From the NCBI GenBank assembly GCA_038230655.1, contig JBBRMU010000009.1, positions 1 through 44,795 on the forward strand: DNA of 44,795 nucleotides, in the 5' to 3' direction. The notes under the pieces are model-generated. The model was not told where the DNA came from and did no database searches. It worked only from the letters and a program-made list of their open reading frames with translations. A program made the position numbers and the translations under genes. This DNA is from JBBRMU01 sp038230655. Lineage in GTDB: Bacteria; Patescibacteriota; Microgenomatia; UBA1406; GWC2-37-13. Positions 1 through 8,214 of the stretch are shown in pieces. How positions within the stretch are numbered: the first letter of the stretch is position 1; the number at the start of each line of letters is the position of its first letter.

Positions 1-573
1 GATGTTGTTATATCTAAAATTGAGGAACCACTTATCAAAACTTTCAATGAAGCCCTTCAAAAAGCTGGTGGCGGAGTAGAGAGACTTCCAGATGGTAGAT
101 GGCACTATTTCTATAAAGAAAAAATTAAATCGCTTGATATAACTACTGGTCCACATCCTGGATTCATGACCGACTGGCAGCCACCATGGGCTGTACTAAT
201 GACTCAAACTGACGGACAGTCAATTATTCATGAAAGAGTTTATGAGAATAGATTTATGTATGTTGATGAACTCAGAAAAGTTGGCGCTGAGATAGATTTT
301 GTGAAAGTACCGGTGACAAATCCTGCTGAGTATTTTTTCTTTAACTTTGATCCAGCCAAAAAATATAACCAGGCAATACGCATTAAAGGGTCTCAAAAGC
401 TGCACAGTGGCGTTTTGAACATCACTGACCTCAGAGCAGGTGCGACACTTGCAATTGCGGCACTTTTAGCAGAAGGTGAGTCTGTAATTAACGGTGCCTC
501 AATCATGGAGAGAGGTTATGAAGACTTCGTCGAGAAGATCAATATTCTTGGTGGTGATATCAAAAAAGTCTAA
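1..573 (+). CDS. murA: UDP-N-acetylglucosamine 1-carboxyvinyltransferase, C-terminal part
   Basis: The open frame enters from the left edge, so only about the last 190 residues are present. MurA transfers enolpyruvate from PEP to UDP-GlcNAc, the first committed step of peptidoglycan precursor synthesis in the cytoplasm. The family is recognised from the block around residues 48-90 (PHPGFMTDWQ, then HERVYENRFMYVDEL) and the later LRAGATLAIAALLAEG stretch typical of EPSP-synthase-fold enzymes. The catalytic Cys region lies upstream of the window and cannot be checked. The stop is TAA, and the next gene starts two bases later, so they are probably co-transcribed. High confidence in the family; whether a second MurA paralogue exists is not visible here. 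Confidence 0.95.
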   Translation, partial: DVVISKIEEPLIKTFNEALQKAGGGVERLPDGRWHYFYKEKIKSLDITTGPHPGFMTDWQPPWAVLMTQTDGQSIIHERVYENRFMYVDELRKVGAEIDFVKVPVTNPAEYFFFNFDPAKKYNQAIRIKGSQKLHSGVLNITDLRAGATLAIAALLAEGESVINGASIMERGYEDFVEKINILGGDIKKV

Positions 574-575
574 CT

Positions 576-1127
576 ATGAAACTACTTTTAATCGATCTTG
601 ACGATACTCTTATCATACTTACAGAGTTTAAACTACATTTATTTGGTGACCTTAGTAAAAAGTACTCTATTGATATCGCTATTTTGAAGGATATTTATGA
701 TGAGGTTAAGGTTAAGGATAAATGGCCTGAACAGTTCATGAATAGGCTACATAATATTTATGAAATATCACTGAATGAATTAATGCAAATCTTCGAGTCA
801 GCTTTCACCCTAATTACTCTCAACAAGACTGCTATCACTTACCTTGAAAAATTTGATGGTGTAAAGTATATTTTTTCATTTGGTGGTAAAGATTTTCAGA
901 TGAAAAAAATAAATAAGTTCGCGTTAGAAAAACTAGTTAAGGGAGTTCTCATTACACTTGATAAAAAGGACTATTTTTTAACTCAATTTTTTAAGGATGA
1001 AAGTCTTGAGTTAGATGGGGTATTATTTGATGATGTGTTTATTGTAGACAACAATCAAGGATTCTTAGACAAAATTAAGGAGAGACAACCCGGTATAAAA
1101 ACTATAAATATCAACAGTGTAGTATAA
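576..1127 (+). CDS. HAD-superfamily hydrolase-like protein
   Basis: The 183-residue protein begins with the HAD motif I signature LLIDLDDTLI (catalytic Asp at residues 7 and 9). Near the C-terminus, DDVFIVDNN resembles the motif IV acidic region. HAD enzymes are mostly phosphatases or phosphomutases; the substrate cannot be read from sequence. The middle part is poorly conserved by eye and the usual motif II/III residues are not obvious, although SFGG near residue 107 could be motif II. It starts two bases after murA and its stop codon overlaps the -10 box of the next gene. It may be a small-molecule phosphatase in the wall-precursor operon, but that is inference from position only. Confidence 0.7.
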   Translation: MKLLLIDLDDTLIILTEFKLHLFGDLSKKYSIDIAILKDIYDEVKVKDKWPEQFMNRLHNIYEISLNELMQIFESAFTLITLNKTAITYLEKFDGVKYIFSFGGKDFQMKKINKFALEKLVKGVLITLDKKDYFLTQFFKDESLELDGVLFDDVFIVDNNQGFLDKIKERQPGIKTININSVV

Positions 1128-1128
1128 T
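1123..1128 (+). promoter_or_regulatory. -10 box, likely leaderless promoter of the nucleotidyltransferase gene
   Basis: TATAAT overlaps the stop codon of the HAD gene and ends 10 bases before the ATG at 1139. No Shine-Dalgarno sequence lies between. The arrangement repeats at many genes in this window. Confidence 0.5.
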
Positions 1129-1138
1129 TTACTCAACT

Positions 1139-2371
1139 ATGGAAAAAATTTCGTTAGTAATACTCGCGGCAGGCAAAGGGACTCGTTTTTTGCCTCTTAC
1201 TATCACCACACCGAAGCCGATGCTAAGAGTAGCTGGAAAACCTGCCTTACAACACCAAATAGACGCAGCAACACCTTATATTAATGAGGTTGTTATTGTA
1301 GTTGGATATCTTCAGGAAAAAATTAAAGAGTTTTTCGGGGAGTCGTATAACGGCATTCCAATAAAATATGTAAATCAAGAAGAGGCTTTGGGCAGCGGAG
1401 ACGCTCTTAGATGTGCCCAAGGAGTTGTAACAAGTGAAAAATTCTTTCTCATTTATGGTGATGACATCTATCACCCCGCACTCTTTGAAAAAGTATTTGA
1501 AAAAGAGTTTGCGGCTATTGGAATGAAAGTCAAGAGATGGCAGAGTTACGGAATTTTTCAGATAAAAGAGTCGGGACATTTAGACAAAATAGTTGAAAAA
1601 CCGAGCGAGTTTGTAGGTGATCTGGCAAATATTGGAGTTTTCAAAGTTAGACAGTCAATTTTTAACTACTTTGACCGGATTACAAAGTCAGAGAGAGGTG
1701 AGCTTGAGCTTACTGATATTATCAGCTTATATGCAAATGATGCGCCAATGGAGATAGTCCAAGTTGAGGCTGGTTGGTTACCGCTTGGGTATCCTTGGCA
1801 TCTTCTGGACGCAACTGAGGAAATTCTAAGAACGTCTAATTCTGAAAATAAAGGAACAGTCGAGTCGGGTGCCACTCTAAATGGCAATATTAGTATCGGT
1901 GAAGGGACAGTCGTTAAAGCCGGCTCTTATATCGAAGGTAACTTTTTTATAGGAAAAAACTGTGTGATTGGGCCAAACTGTTATCTGAAAGGATATGGGG
2001 CAATTGGAGACTCCACTGAGATAGGCGTTGGAGTAGAAATCTGTAGATCAATTATCGGGAGTACCGTTGATATCAAACATCTTGCATTTATCGGCGACAG
2101 TATTCTTGGAAATAATATCAATATCGCGGCAGGGACAGTTATTGCCAATCTAAAGCTAAGTAATACCAGTGTTAAAATGAGTATTAACCAGAGCACAAAT
2201 GTGAAATTTATGATCAACGATCAGTTGGTCGATAGCGGTCGACGAAAGCTTGGAGCCATAATTGGCGACGGAGTAAAAACAGGTATAAACACCTCTATTT
2301 ACCCAGGTAGAAAGCTCTGGAATGATGTCTGGACTCTTCCTTCTGAGGTAGTGGATATGGATAAAAAATAA
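1139..2371 (+). CDS. GlmU-like sugar-1-phosphate nucleotidyltransferase with left-handed beta-helix
   Basis: The N-terminal half (residues about 1-235) is an NTP-transferase domain with the pyrophosphorylase signature LAAGKGTRFLPLT followed by KPML, and an acidic metal site in YGDDIYHP. The C-terminal half (about 245-400) is a run of short hexapeptide-like repeats rich in I/V-G turns, which predicts a left-handed beta-helix. This architecture is that of bifunctional GlmU or glucose-1-phosphate thymidylyltransferase-like proteins. At 410 residues it is a little short for canonical GlmU (about 450), and the acetyltransferase active site is not clearly visible. UDP-GlcNAc supply for the adjacent wall genes is the attractive role but is inferred. 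The start is supported by a TATAAT box 10 bases upstream. Confidence 0.8.
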   Translation: MEKISLVILAAGKGTRFLPLTITTPKPMLRVAGKPALQHQIDAATPYINEVVIVVGYLQEKIKEFFGESYNGIPIKYVNQEEALGSGDALRCAQGVVTSEKFFLIYGDDIYHPALFEKVFEKEFAAIGMKVKRWQSYGIFQIKESGHLDKIVEKPSEFVGDLANIGVFKVRQSIFNYFDRITKSERGELELTDIISLYANDAPMEIVQVEAGWLPLGYPWHLLDATEEILRTSNSENKGTVESGATLNGNISIGEGTVVKAGSYIEGNFFIGKNCVIGPNCYLKGYGAIGDSTEIGVGVEICRSIIGSTVDIKHLAFIGDSILGNNINIAAGTVIANLKLSNTSVKMSINQSTNVKFMINDQLVDSGRRKLGAIIGDGVKTGINTSIYPGRKLWNDVWTLPSEVVDMDKK

Positions 2372-2402
2372 ATCTTTCTAAACTAAAGGAAACAGCTTTA
2401 AA

Positions 2403-2432
2403 TTGGTATTTTATTGCTTCCTCTTGTAAAAT
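2403..2432 (+). promoter_or_regulatory. Promoter of yvcK
   Basis: TTGGTA, an 18-base spacer and TAAAAT, ending 11 bases before the yvcK ATG at 2444. It lies in the 72-base gap after the nucleotidyltransferase gene. No ribosome binding site is seen. Confidence 0.45.
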
Positions 2433-2443
2433 AGTAACATCAT

Positions 2444-3412
2444 ATGAAAAAAGTGACCATTTTTGGCGGTGGAACAGGCTCATTTGTAGTTTTGTCTGGC
2501 TTGAAATCTCATCCAATAAACCTTGCAGCTGTGGTTACGATGATGGACTCAGGAGGCTCGACAGGTCGGCTTAGAGATCAACTTGGAGTTTTACCTCCAG
2601 GAGATTTAAGGCAGTGTTTGGTAGCATTATCAGAGGCCCCAATCCTCTGGCGGGAGCTCTTTCTCTATAGATTTGAAAAAGGCGACTTAAAAGGCCATAA
2701 CTTTGGAAATATCTTTATTTCAGCCTTACAAAAGGTGTGTGATAACTATCAAGACGTTATTGATACTGCGAGCTATGTTCTAAAAACAAAAGGTAAAGTG
2801 ATTCCAGTTACCTTTGAGAATACTCATCTCTGTGTTGAGTATGTAAACGGTAAAGTACTAAAAGGAGAGGGAAATATAGACGAGAATAATTTGGAGAAAA
2901 GCAAAATTCAGAAAGCATTTCTTGAACCAACAGTGAAAGCTCATCAAGCTGCTCTGGATAGAATCCATGAATCAGATACAATAATAATTGGACCTGGAGA
3001 CTTATATACCAGTATTATTCCAATTCTCCTGGCGGGAGGTATAAAAGAGGCAATTCAGCAAAGCAAGGCCAAGATAATCTATGTTCTTAATCTAATGACT
3101 AAGTGTGGCCAGACAACAGACTATAAAGGAAGTGATCATATGGTAGATATAACCGAGTATTCGGGCAGGGCTCCTGATATCGTTCTTGCGAACTCTGCAC
3201 AAATCCCCCAACATATATTAGAATGGTATAAGACACATAATGAGTATGTGACTGAAAACGATCTCTCTTCAATCCAGTTTAAGGGTAAAATTGTCGAGGC
3301 AGATCTTCTATCTGATAGCGAGTTCACAAAAACAGATGCGGACGTTTTATCTAGAAGCATTTTACGACATGATATAGATAAGTTGACTAAAAATTTATTA
3401 GAATATATTTAA
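2444..3412 (+). CDS. yvcK: Gluconeogenesis factor / CofD-like protein
   Basis: The 322-residue protein opens with the glycine-rich nucleotide-sugar binding signature TIFGGGTGSF and carries MDSGGSTGRLRDQLGVLPPGD, both diagnostic of the YvcK/CofD family. Further conserved blocks are HNFGNIF (about residue 87), IIIGPGDLYTSIIP (about 180) and NLMTKCGQT (about 208). In Firmicutes YvcK binds UDP-sugars and links carbon metabolism to peptidoglycan synthesis and cell shape, which fits this neighbourhood. It is not expected to be a true CofD transferase, because F420 genes are absent here. The stop TAA overlaps the ATG of dgkA by one base (TAATG), so translation is probably coupled. Confidence 0.92.
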   Translation: MKKVTIFGGGTGSFVVLSGLKSHPINLAAVVTMMDSGGSTGRLRDQLGVLPPGDLRQCLVALSEAPILWRELFLYRFEKGDLKGHNFGNIFISALQKVCDNYQDVIDTASYVLKTKGKVIPVTFENTHLCVEYVNGKVLKGEGNIDENNLEKSKIQKAFLEPTVKAHQAALDRIHESDTIIIGPGDLYTSIIPILLAGGIKEAIQQSKAKIIYVLNLMTKCGQTTDYKGSDHMVDITEYSGRAPDIVLANSAQIPQHILEWYKTHNEYVTENDLSSIQFKGKIVEADLLSDSEFTKTDADVLSRSILRHDIDKLTKNLLEYI

Positions 3413-3795
3413 TGTTACATAAACTCCACAAGCATACAATATCCTTTAGAAATGCCTATAATGGAGTAGTTTGGTGTCTAAAGACGCAGCCTAACTATCA
3501 GATTCACCTTTCATTCTCCATTTTAGCCCTTGTCGCAGGCCTTTACTTTCATATAACTTACATTGAGTATATTGTCATTATCTTATTAATAACTATAGGA
3601 TTAGTGATCGAGACGATTAATACCGCTCTTGAGCAGACGACAGACGCAATAGACCAGAAGTGGCGTGAGGATATAAAGATTGCAAAGGATGTTGCAGCAG
3701 CAGCAATGCTAATATTTGCTGTCGGAGCATTTTTTATTAGCTGTATAATTTTCATACCCAGATTTATTTCTATAGCATCGGTGTCAATTAAGTAA
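3412..3795 (+). CDS. dgkA: Diacylglycerol/undecaprenol kinase, integral membrane
   Basis: The 127-residue protein has the compact DgkA layout: an N-terminal amphipathic stretch (SFRNAYNGVVWCL), then three membrane segments (about residues 33-50, 54-72 and 98-118). The active-site segment is ETINTALEQTTDAID with the conserved KIAKDVAAAAMLI downstream. Gram-positive-type homologues phosphorylate undecaprenol, which would recycle the lipid carrier used by MraY and MurG. It is coupled to yvcK by a one-base overlap. Assignment to undecaprenol rather than diacylglycerol is inferred from context. Confidence 0.92.
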   Translation: MLHKLHKHTISFRNAYNGVVWCLKTQPNYQIHLSFSILALVAGLYFHITYIEYIVIILLITIGLVIETINTALEQTTDAIDQKWREDIKIAKDVAAAAMLIFAVGAFFISCIIFIPRFISIASVSIK

Positions 3796-3841
3796 GAGAT
3801 TTTTCACTTTTTACTTTGTTAATATATTAATTAGAAGTTGT

Positions 3842-4879
3842 ATGGCCCTTTATCTTTTCACAACGTTTATTTCTTTTATCTTCCATTTTCTTCTTATAGT
3901 ACCTTTCATAAACTTTCTATATAAACTAAAGTTTCAAAGAGCCACTCAAAAAACAAAGGATGCATTCAATAGACCGACTCCAATCTTTGACTCTCTGCAT
4001 AAACACAAATCTGGTACTCCTGTAGGAGGAGGAATCTTGATTGTGGCTGTAACAAGCATTCTGTATATCTTTTTCCTGATAATGAATATTGTTTTTAACT
4101 TCGATTTTCACTCGAACTATGAGTCACCGACTGGTGAAATCAAGATTATTTTGTTCACTTTTATTAGCTTTGCTTTCTTAGGTATTTATGACGACCTGAC
4201 AAAAATATTTTTTTGGAAGAAACAGCAATTTTTTGGGATGCGGTTACGTCATAAGCTTTTCATTGAAATAGTACTGGCATTCATTATCTCTATGTGGATA
4301 TTTTATGATTTAGGGGTAAGCATTATTAATATTCCTTTTTTCGGAGTTTATAACATTTCATACTTCTATATTCTATTCTCAACATTTGTAATTGTTGCCT
4401 TCTCAAATGCAGTTAATATTACTGATGGACTTGATGGACTAGCAAGCGGTGTTTTGATGATAGCATTAATAAGTTTCTGGTCAATTGCCAGTAAAATAGC
4501 AGATGTCCCAACCTCACTTTTCATTGCAGTATGGCTTGGGGGGTTAGTTGCCTTTTTATACTTTAATATTTACCCATCTCGACTTTTTCTCGGTGATGCA
4601 GGTGCACTCTCTTTTGGAGCTACTTTTGCTGTGATTGGGCTTATTTTAGGAAAAACTTTTGTTCTACCCATAATTGGTGGAGTTTTTTTTCTAGAAGTCA
4701 TGAGCTCATTTATTCAGCTAATGAGTAAGAGATTCCTCCACAGAAAAATATTTCCAGTTGCTCCCCTTCATCTTCTTCTCCAAATGCGAGGCTGGGAAGA
4801 GCCAAAAGTAGTTATGAGAATGTGGTTATTTGGCATTCTATTTGCTTTCTTTGGGCTTATGATAGCTTTGATGAGGTAA
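3842..4879 (+). CDS. mraY: Phospho-N-acetylmuramoyl-pentapeptide transferase
   Basis: This polytopic membrane protein of 345 residues transfers phospho-MurNAc-pentapeptide to undecaprenyl phosphate, making lipid I. It has the family motifs in order: HKHKSGTPVGGG (residues 53-64), YDDLTK (about 116), NAVNITDGLDGLASG (about 189-203, with the catalytic/Mg Asp residues), FLGDAGALSFGA (about 249) and the C-terminal APLHLLLQMRGWEEPKVVMR. The last block, with a histidine-containing loop, favours MraY over WecA. About ten hydrophobic segments are apparent. It precedes murL and murD2 and is part of the dcw-like cluster. The upstream gap (3796-3841) holds a weak TATATT box. Confidence 0.93.
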   Translation: MALYLFTTFISFIFHFLLIVPFINFLYKLKFQRATQKTKDAFNRPTPIFDSLHKHKSGTPVGGGILIVAVTSILYIFFLIMNIVFNFDFHSNYESPTGEIKIILFTFISFAFLGIYDDLTKIFFWKKQQFFGMRLRHKLFIEIVLAFIISMWIFYDLGVSIINIPFFGVYNISYFYILFSTFVIVAFSNAVNITDGLDGLASGVLMIALISFWSIASKIADVPTSLFIAVWLGGLVAFLYFNIYPSRLFLGDAGALSFGATFAVIGLILGKTFVLPIIGGVFFLEVMSSFIQLMSKRFLHRKIFPVAPLHLLLQMRGWEEPKVVMRMWLFGILFAFFGLMIALMR

Positions 4880-4891
4880 AAACGGCCTATG

Positions 4892-4921
4892 TTGAGAATA
4901 AAGGCTATTATAAGGTATAAT
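4892..4921 (+). promoter_or_regulatory. Promoter of murL (leaderless type)
   Basis: TTGAGA, an 18-base spacer and TATAAT, ending seven bases before the murL ATG at 4929. Transcription would start at or next to the ATG. Confidence 0.6.
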
Positions 4922-4928
4922 TGTTGGT

Positions 4929-6281
4929 ATGAAGGTAACTGCAGAGAGATTTGAGTTTGTGGACTATAAACTACAAAATAATCGTGACATACTTCTTGAG
5001 TATTCGACGATATTTAGTGATAATTCAAGGCTGAATTTTACTGAAAAATATACTCTACCTCAACCAGTAGGCTCAGACACTAATCCATCAATCATTGAAA
5101 GTATTCTTTCTACACTCCATTTGATGAGCGGTTTAAGTTACTGGAAGCTATACTGTACCCCTCATATTGTGTTAAAAAAAACTCACATAAATAAAGATCA
5201 GGCAAGTTTCTGGAATACTGTTTACATGAAAGGTTTAGGTGAGTTCTACTATCGAAACAAAATCGATTTTAGAGGTTTGGTTAATTTTCCCTATAGTGAA
5301 ACTTTATCTCAAGATGAGATAAGGGTTTCTTTATCAGATAAAGCTCTTATCGGGATAGGCGGAGGAAAAGATTCTTTAGTGACATTTGAATTACTCAAAA
5401 AAAACATTATTCCAGCAACCGGCTTTATTCTCGAGACTCAAAAAGGATATGATCTCATAAATAAGGTTGTTGATAAAATGGGTATTGATGCTATAAGAGT
5501 AAAACGTCAGATAGATACGCAGTTGTTTGAAGCAAACCAAGTAGAAGGGGCATTTAATGGGCATATTCCTATAACATCCATCTACTCAGTAGTAGGTGTT
5601 TTGTGTGCATTGCTCTATGATTTTAAATATGTCGTCATGTCAAATGAGAAAAGTGCAGATTACGGTAATGTTGAGTATATGGGAGCTGAGATTAATCATC
5701 AGTGGAGTAAGTCTTCTGAGTTTGAGGCGATATTTCAAGATTATATTAATAAAAACATCACTCCAGATATAAAATACTTCTCGCTCTTAAGACCGTGGAC
5801 AGAGATGAGGATTGTAGAAGAGTTTGTAAACTATCCCGGGTATTTTCAGACCTTTTCAAGCTGCAATGCAAATTTTAAGGTAAATAATAAGCTTGGTTTG
5901 GATAGCAAATATTGGTGTGGAAAGTGTCCAAAGTGTGCTTTTGTCTTTGCGATGCTCTCGGCATATCTACCGAAAGTCGAGTTACTAACAATATTTGGTA
6001 AAAATTTATATGATGATGTTGAGCTAATTCCATTATATAAGGAATTGTTAGGAGTTAAGGACTTCAAGCCATTTGAGTGTGTTGGTACTCCAGAGGAAGT
6101 AAAAGCAGCTTTTTATTTAGCCTCAAAAAAAAATGAGTTTAATGAGGATGCAGTTATGAGGATGTTTGAGAAAAAAGTTCTGCCGGCTATCGATGATCCT
6201 GAAGGACTCGATAAGAACATTTTACAAAGTGGAGTTGGCGCAGAAATTCCCGTTAAATTCAAAAAATTAGTTGAGAGTTAA
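4929..6281 (+). CDS. murL: UDP-MurNAc-L-Ala-L-Glu epimerase (MurL family)
   Basis: The 450-residue protein matches my memory of the MurL family, first characterised in Xanthomonas, where it epimerises the terminal L-Glu of UDP-MurNAc-L-Ala-L-Glu to D-Glu in an ATP-dependent reaction. Visible marks are the PP-loop-like GIGGGKDSLV (residues 142-151), SNEKSADYGNVEYMG followed by INHQWSKS (about 240-262), and a Cys pair near residues 335-338 (WCGKCPKC). It lies directly before a MurD-type ligase, the same pairing as murD2-murL. No glutamate racemase is seen in the window, consistent with this route, although one could lie elsewhere. Confidence is good for the family and moderate for the exact reaction in this organism. 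Confidence 0.82.
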   Translation: MKVTAERFEFVDYKLQNNRDILLEYSTIFSDNSRLNFTEKYTLPQPVGSDTNPSIIESILSTLHLMSGLSYWKLYCTPHIVLKKTHINKDQASFWNTVYMKGLGEFYYRNKIDFRGLVNFPYSETLSQDEIRVSLSDKALIGIGGGKDSLVTFELLKKNIIPATGFILETQKGYDLINKVVDKMGIDAIRVKRQIDTQLFEANQVEGAFNGHIPITSIYSVVGVLCALLYDFKYVVMSNEKSADYGNVEYMGAEINHQWSKSSEFEAIFQDYINKNITPDIKYFSLLRPWTEMRIVEEFVNYPGYFQTFSSCNANFKVNNKLGLDSKYWCGKCPKCAFVFAMLSAYLPKVELLTIFGKNLYDDVELIPLYKELLGVKDFKPFECVGTPEEVKAAFYLASKKNEFNEDAVMRMFEKKVLPAIDDPEGLDKNILQSGVGAEIPVKFKKLVES

Positions 6282-6302
6282 CCATCATAATGTTTATATA
6301 AA

Positions 6303-7541
6303 ATGAAAATAGAAGAGCTGAAAAAATATAAAAAAATCTTAATTGCAGGATATGGGAAAGAAGGAGAAGTTACTGAAAGATTTCTTAAACAATATGTTCC
6401 TGATGCCGTTATCGGTATTACGGACATAAAAGATGGGCTTAATTATTTAGATAAACAGGACGAATACGATCTTGTCTTCCGAACCCCAGGGGTTAAAAAA
6501 GAGCTTCTTAAAGGCTCATACACCACTGGCACAAATATTTTCTTTGCGAATGTTTCTAATATCACAATAGGAGTTACAGGAACAAAAGGTAAAAGTACTA
6601 CCGCTTCACTCATCTGCGAAATTCTTAAAGATGGTGGTAAAAAAGTACGTCTGGTAGGAAATATCGGAAAACCGATGATTGGAGAGTTATTAAGAGAGAT
6701 TGATCAGGGTGAGGTATTTGTCTGTGAGCTTTCTAGCTATCAGCTTGATGATATCAGGTACACGCCTCACATTTCTGTAATAGTCAGCCTCTTTCCTGAG
6801 CATATGAATTACCATGGATCAGTAACTAAGTATTATGAGGCAAAGAAGAATATTATCACCCATGCAAAACAAAGTGACTACTTTGTCTATAACCCAAGAT
6901 TTCCAGAGTTACTGAAATGGGCTAATACTGCAGTCTGTAAGGCAGTTCCTTTCATCAAAAGAGTTCCATTTGAAGTAGTTTCCAATCTGATAGGTCAACA
7001 TAATCAAGATAATATCAGAGGAGCAGTTACAGTTGCTAAAATACTAAATATTCCAGATGATATAGTGAAAAAGTCTTTGCAACACTTTCGCCCATTACCC
7101 CATAGGTTGCAGTTTGTTGGCGAGTATAAAGATATCATGTTCTATGACGACGCAATATCTACTACTCCTGAGTCAACCATTGCTGCAATTGAGGCTTTAG
7201 AAAATATAGGTACTCTATTTTTAGGTGGACTAGATCGTGGATATGACTTTGAGCTGCTTACCTCTAAATTAAAGCAATTTAAGATTCAGAATATCGTCTT
7301 ATTTCCAGATAGTGGTGCAAAAATAAAAAAATTAATAAAGAAGGGGCTGGATTATAATCCATTAATCTTTGAAACAGATAATATGAAGGAAGCCGTCAAA
7401 TTTGCCTATAAAAATACTCCTCAAAAGTCCATCTGTTTACTCTCAAATGCATCACCAAGCTACTCGATCTGGAAAAATTTTGAAGAAAAGGGTGACGAAT
7501 TTCAGAAATATGTTAAAATACTAGATCATGGCAGAAATTGA
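6303..7541 (+). CDS. murD: Mur ligase, probably MurD2-type UDP-MurNAc-L-alanine:L-glutamate ligase
   Basis: The ATP-dependent Mur ligase has a short N-terminal Rossmann part, then the P-loop VTGTKGKSTT (residues about 91-100), the conserved CELSSYQLDDI (about 141) and the HRLQFVG ... FYDDAISTTPEST region (about 267-295) of MurD enzymes. At 412 residues it is shorter than typical MurD (about 440-450). Because murL lies 21 bases upstream, the most economical reading is that this enzyme adds L-Glu rather than D-Glu, as shown for MurD2 in Xanthomonas. Substrate stereochemistry cannot be read from the sequence. Its last 14 bases overlap the next gene. Confidence 0.85.
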   Translation: MKIEELKKYKKILIAGYGKEGEVTERFLKQYVPDAVIGITDIKDGLNYLDKQDEYDLVFRTPGVKKELLKGSYTTGTNIFFANVSNITIGVTGTKGKSTTASLICEILKDGGKKVRLVGNIGKPMIGELLREIDQGEVFVCELSSYQLDDIRYTPHISVIVSLFPEHMNYHGSVTKYYEAKKNIITHAKQSDYFVYNPRFPELLKWANTAVCKAVPFIKRVPFEVVSNLIGQHNQDNIRGAVTVAKILNIPDDIVKKSLQHFRPLPHRLQFVGEYKDIMFYDDAISTTPESTIAAIEALENIGTLFLGGLDRGYDFELLTSKLKQFKIQNIVLFPDSGAKIKKLIKKGLDYNPLIFETDNMKEAVKFAYKNTPQKSICLLSNASPSYSIWKNFEEKGDEFQKYVKILDHGRN

Positions 7542-8157
7542 CCTCACAAAAATATTGGCGAACATGAAGAGTGTAACATTTGTCGTCTTCTTATTCATTT
7601 TTATTTGCGTCACCTTTGGTATTTTTCATGCTAGATTAACAAATGAAAATTTAGGCTTAGCCCTGATGATTTTATTAATCTCATTATTTACAGATCTTAA
7701 AAAGTTCAATTTTTGGGGATTAACCGGCGAGAAAATAGATAAAGATGTAAAAAATCTACAAGGTAAATCAGGAGTGAATGAAAAAGCAGTGCCCAAACCA
7801 ACAGCTCAACAGGTTATTAAGGCTGAGACAGTAGAGTTAGAGTCCCCTTTACAGTTGAATGAGTCAGTAAAAGGAAACTTCTTAACCGTTAGCTATGAGC
7901 TTGAAAGAATAGTTAGATTAGCGACAAGAATAGTATTGGGAAAAGAAGCGTCTACTCAAGATACGCTTATCATACTACAGTCTAAAAAACTGCTTAAATC
8001 TACTGGAGTTGAACAAATTGAAGTGATTCGAAAAATAAAGAATATACTTTTAAATGGCAAAGACAACGAAGTTGATGAATCTACTATAGTAAGCGCAACT
8101 GACCTCGCATCTGAGCTATATACTGAATTAAGCGGTTGGCTCAAAAATTCTTTATAG
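7528..8157 (+). CDS. Hypothetical membrane-anchored protein
   Basis: I do not recognise this 209-residue protein. It has two hydrophobic segments near the N-terminus (about residues 16-33 and 39-52), then a mostly charged cytoplasmic-looking region with a predicted helical C-terminal half (about 115-205). The start overlaps murD2 by 14 bases; a second ATG at 7564 would begin just before the first membrane segment and is an equally possible start. Its position between murD2 and ftsW suggests a division or wall accessory, but nothing in the sequence shows function. Confidence 0.6.
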   Translation: MAEIDLTKILANMKSVTFVVFLFIFICVTFGIFHARLTNENLGLALMILLISLFTDLKKFNFWGLTGEKIDKDVKNLQGKSGVNEKAVPKPTAQQVIKAETVELESPLQLNESVKGNFLTVSYELERIVRLATRIVLGKEASTQDTLIILQSKKLLKSTGVEQIEVIRKIKNILLNGKDNEVDESTIVSATDLASELYTELSGWLKNSL

Positions 8158-8202
8158 AGCTGTCGTAGCTATACTTAAATAGCAGCTTCTTCATTTTTCA
8201 CC

Positions 8203-8208
8203 TATAAT
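8203..8208 (+). promoter_or_regulatory. -10 box of ftsW
   Basis: TATAAT ends six bases before the ftsW ATG at 8215. No Shine-Dalgarno and no clear -35 are visible. Confidence 0.5.
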
Positions 8209-8214
8209 GTAACT

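Noticed and set aside
8158..8214. GCTAT/ATAGC hairpin before ftsW as a terminator
   Set aside because: The stem is only five bases and the T-run is interrupted; too weak to call.
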